DNA of 48,160 nt from Saccoglossus kowalevskii. Taxonomy: Eukaryota; Hemichordata; Enteropneusta; Harrimaniidae. The stretch's first letter is position 1, and each line of letters starts with the position of its first letter. The notes below the pieces were generated by a model that worked only from the letters and a program-made list of their open reading frames with translations, did no database searches and had not been told where the DNA came from. Of this stretch, positions 46,791-48,160 are shown one piece after another. The position numbers and the translations under genes were made by a program. Location: positions 1 to 48,160 of the forward strand of contig NW_003125589.1 in NCBI RefSeq assembly GCF_000003605.2, written 5' to 3'.

Positions 46791-47560
46791 CCATAAGCAG
46801 TTACTAAGCACTACAAACTGGTCTGAACACCTTGTTCTCTAGACCTTAAGCAGTTACGAAACAGTACAAACTGGTCTGAACACCTTGTTCTCTAGACCTT
46901 AAGCAGTTACAAAACAGTACAAACTGGTCTGAACACTTTGTTCTCTAGACCTTAATCAGTTATTAAAAAGTACAAACTGCTCTGAACACCTTGTTCTCTA
47001 GACATTAAGCAGTTATTAAACAGTACGAACTGGTCTGAACACCTTGTTCTCTAGACCTTAAGCAGTTACTAAGCAGTACAAACTGGTCTGAACACCTTGT
47101 TATCTAGGCCTTAAGCAGTTACTAAACAGTACAAACTGGTCTGAACACCTTGTTCTCTAGACCTTAAGCAGTTACTAAGCAGTACAAACTGGTCTGAACA
47201 CCTTGTTCTCTAGACCTGAAGCAGTTACTAAGCAGTACAAACTAATCTGAACACCTTGTTCTCTAGACCTTTAAGCAGTTACAAAACCGTACAAACTGCT
47301 CTGAACACCTTGTTCTCTAGACCTTAAGCAGTTACTAAACAGTACAAACTGGTCTGAATACCTTGTTCTCTAGACCTTAAGCAGTTGCTAAACAGTACAA
47401 ACTGGTCTGAACACCTTGTTCTCTAGACCATAAGCAGTTACTAAGCACTACAAACTGGTCTGAACACCTTGTTCTCTAGACCTGAAGCAGTTAATAAGTA
47501 GTACAAACTAATCTGAACACCTTGTTCTCTAGACCTTAAGCAGTTACTAAGCAGTACGAA
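46791..47560 (+). repeat. 27-mer-spaced block G, copy 3
   Basis: Copy of 20,543-21,312 at an exact 26,248-bp offset (GACCATAAG 20,543/46,791; CCTTTAAG 21,020/47,268). It includes the one-base-longer GACCTTTAAG monomer and GTTAATAAGTAGTAC. It diverges at the monomer after TACGAAC (GGTCTGAAC here, GGTTTGAAC in copies 1 and 2). Confidence 0.87.
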
Positions 47561-48160
47561 CTGGTCTGAACACCTTGTTCTCTTGACCTTAAGCAGTTAC
47601 TAAGCAGTACAAACTGGTCTGAACACCTTGTTCTCTAGACCTTAAGCAGTTACTAAACAGTACAAACTGGTCTGAACACCTTGTTCTCTAGACCATAAGC
47701 AGTTACTAAACAGTACAAACTGGTCTGAATACCTTGTTCTCTTGACCTTAAGCAGTTACTAAGCAGTACAAACTGGTCTGAACACCTTGTTCTCTAGACC
47801 TTAAGCAGTTACTAAACAGTACAAACTGGTCTGAACACCTTGTTCTCTAGACCTTAAGCAGTTACTAAGCAGTATAAACTGTTCAGAACACCTTGTTCTC
47901 TAGACCTTAAGCAGTTACTAGGCAGAACAAACTGGTCTGAACACCTTTTTCTCTAGACCTTAAGCAGTTACTAAGCAGTACAAACTGGTCTGACATCTTG
48001 TTCTCTAGACCTTAAGCAGTTACTAAAAAGTACAAACTGGTCTGAACACCATGTTCTCTAGGCCTTAAGCAGATACTAAGCAGAACCAACTGGTTTGAAC
48101 ACTTTGTTCTCTAGACCTTAAGCAGTTACTAACAGTACAAACTGGTCTGACACCTTGTTG
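47561..48160 (+). repeat. Mixed monomers to the window end
   Basis: Ordinary satellite with GAATACC, CTCTTGACC, one exact AGAACACCTTGTTCT (47,885), CTAGGCAG and CAGATACTAAG variants. The last units carry one-base losses (CTAACAGTAC, TCTGACACC). The array continues beyond position 48,160. Confidence 0.75.

Larger units (their letters stand above)
1..48160 (+). repeat. 53-bp tandem satellite array filling the entire window
   Basis: Every line of the window is a copy of one 53-bp unit repeated head to tail in a single orientation. The spacing is directly visible: successive 'accttgttct' starts lie at 61 and 114, and long runs keep exact 53-bp phase. A consensus-like monomer is 9,182-9,234; counting from its TTCTCT, it holds TCTAGA (4-9), CTTAAG (11-16), CAGTTAC (17-23), a variable TAAA/TAAG (24-27), CAGTACAAACTGG (28-40) and TCTGAACACCTTG (41-53). 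Most copies differ from it at only a few positions. No unique DNA, inversion or inserted element was seen, and both ends are cut inside the array. No gene is expected: 53 is not a multiple of 3, so TAG, TAA and TGA in the unit close all six frames within about three monomers. Likely role, by inference from satellite biology, is heterochromatin. The satellite family is not recognised by name. Confidence 0.98.

Noticed and set aside
1..48160. CRISPR array
   Set aside because: The units abut with no spacers, the full 53 bp is repeated, and there is no leader or cas gene.
1..48160. Telomere-type repeats, G-quadruplex runs, tRNA or rRNA genes, transposon ends
   Set aside because: Reading through found no TTAGGG-like arrays, almost no GGG, no conserved RNA-gene boxes, and no sequence outside the 53-bp family.
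1..48160. Single large higher-order repeat of about 17.9 or 21 kb
   Set aside because: The long offsets (17,863, 21,053, 26,248, 27,404 bp) each hold only for one block and cross each other, so no single unit tiles the window.

Overview
The whole window is one uninterrupted tandem satellite array: about 905-910 head-to-tail monomers of 53 bp, all in the same orientation, with no unique sequence, gene, RNA gene or transposon insert, and no array edge at either end. A typical consensus monomer is at 9,182-9,234. By hand count the consensus is about 40% G+C, has no CpG, and carries TCTAGA, CTTAAG and GTAC palindromes. Such an array is typical of eukaryotic heterochromatin (pericentromeric, subtelomeric or sex-chromosome satellite). 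The species cannot be named from the sequence. CpG-decay differences between duplicated blocks hint at a genome that methylates CpG, such as a vertebrate or plant.

The array is organised above the monomer level. Diagnostic variants (for example taaaCAG versus taagCAG, tacGAAC, ggtCCGAAC, TTATCTAGG, GACATTAAG, T-runs, ATGCTGTTAC) occur in fixed order as multi-monomer blocks. Local tandem block periods include 424 (8-mer), 477 (9-mer), 636 (12-mer), about 901 (17-mer), 954 (18-mer), 1,115 (21-mer plus 2 bp), 1,436 (27-mer plus 5 bp) and 2,331 bp (44-mer minus 1 bp). Copies also recur far apart with constant offsets: 17,863 bp (10.3-12.5 kb against 28.1-30.5 kb), 21,053 bp (21.5-22.9 against 42.5-43.9 kb), 26,248 bp (20.5-21.3 against 46.8-47.6 kb) and 27,404 bp (0-0.5 against 27.4-27.9 kb). 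The offsets interleave, so the array is a mosaic built by repeated unequal exchange or segmental copying rather than one clean higher-order repeat.

Layout: 0-2 kb mixed monomers with an 8-mer block; 2.1-6.2 kb the 2,331-bp duplication; 6.2-9 kb mixed, with the 1,115-bp duplication; 9.1-10.3 kb the most consensus-like stretch with a 12-mer; 10.3-12.5 kb an 18-mer block; 13.4-14.2 and 17.5-18.7 kb a T-run block family; 15.1-16.7 kb another 636-bp period; 19.1-21.3 kb the 27-mer; 21.5-22.9 kb T-run block; 23.4-26.5 kb two block families; 27.4-30.5 kb distant copies of earlier blocks; 30.9-39.3 kb dense 8-, 9-, 17- and 18-mer duplications; 39.4-47.6 kb further distant copies and mosaics.

The most unusual observation is that the junction between adjacent monomers forms an inverted repeat with a 3-bp spacer, TGAACA-CCT-TGTTCT. 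This is one base from the palindromic steroid-receptor response element AGAACAnnnTGTTCT. At least 21 monomers carry the exact palindrome. With a 53-bp spacing (about five helical turns), the array would present hundreds of near-sites on one DNA face. Function is untested. Nothing resembling a bacterial or viral gene system is present.
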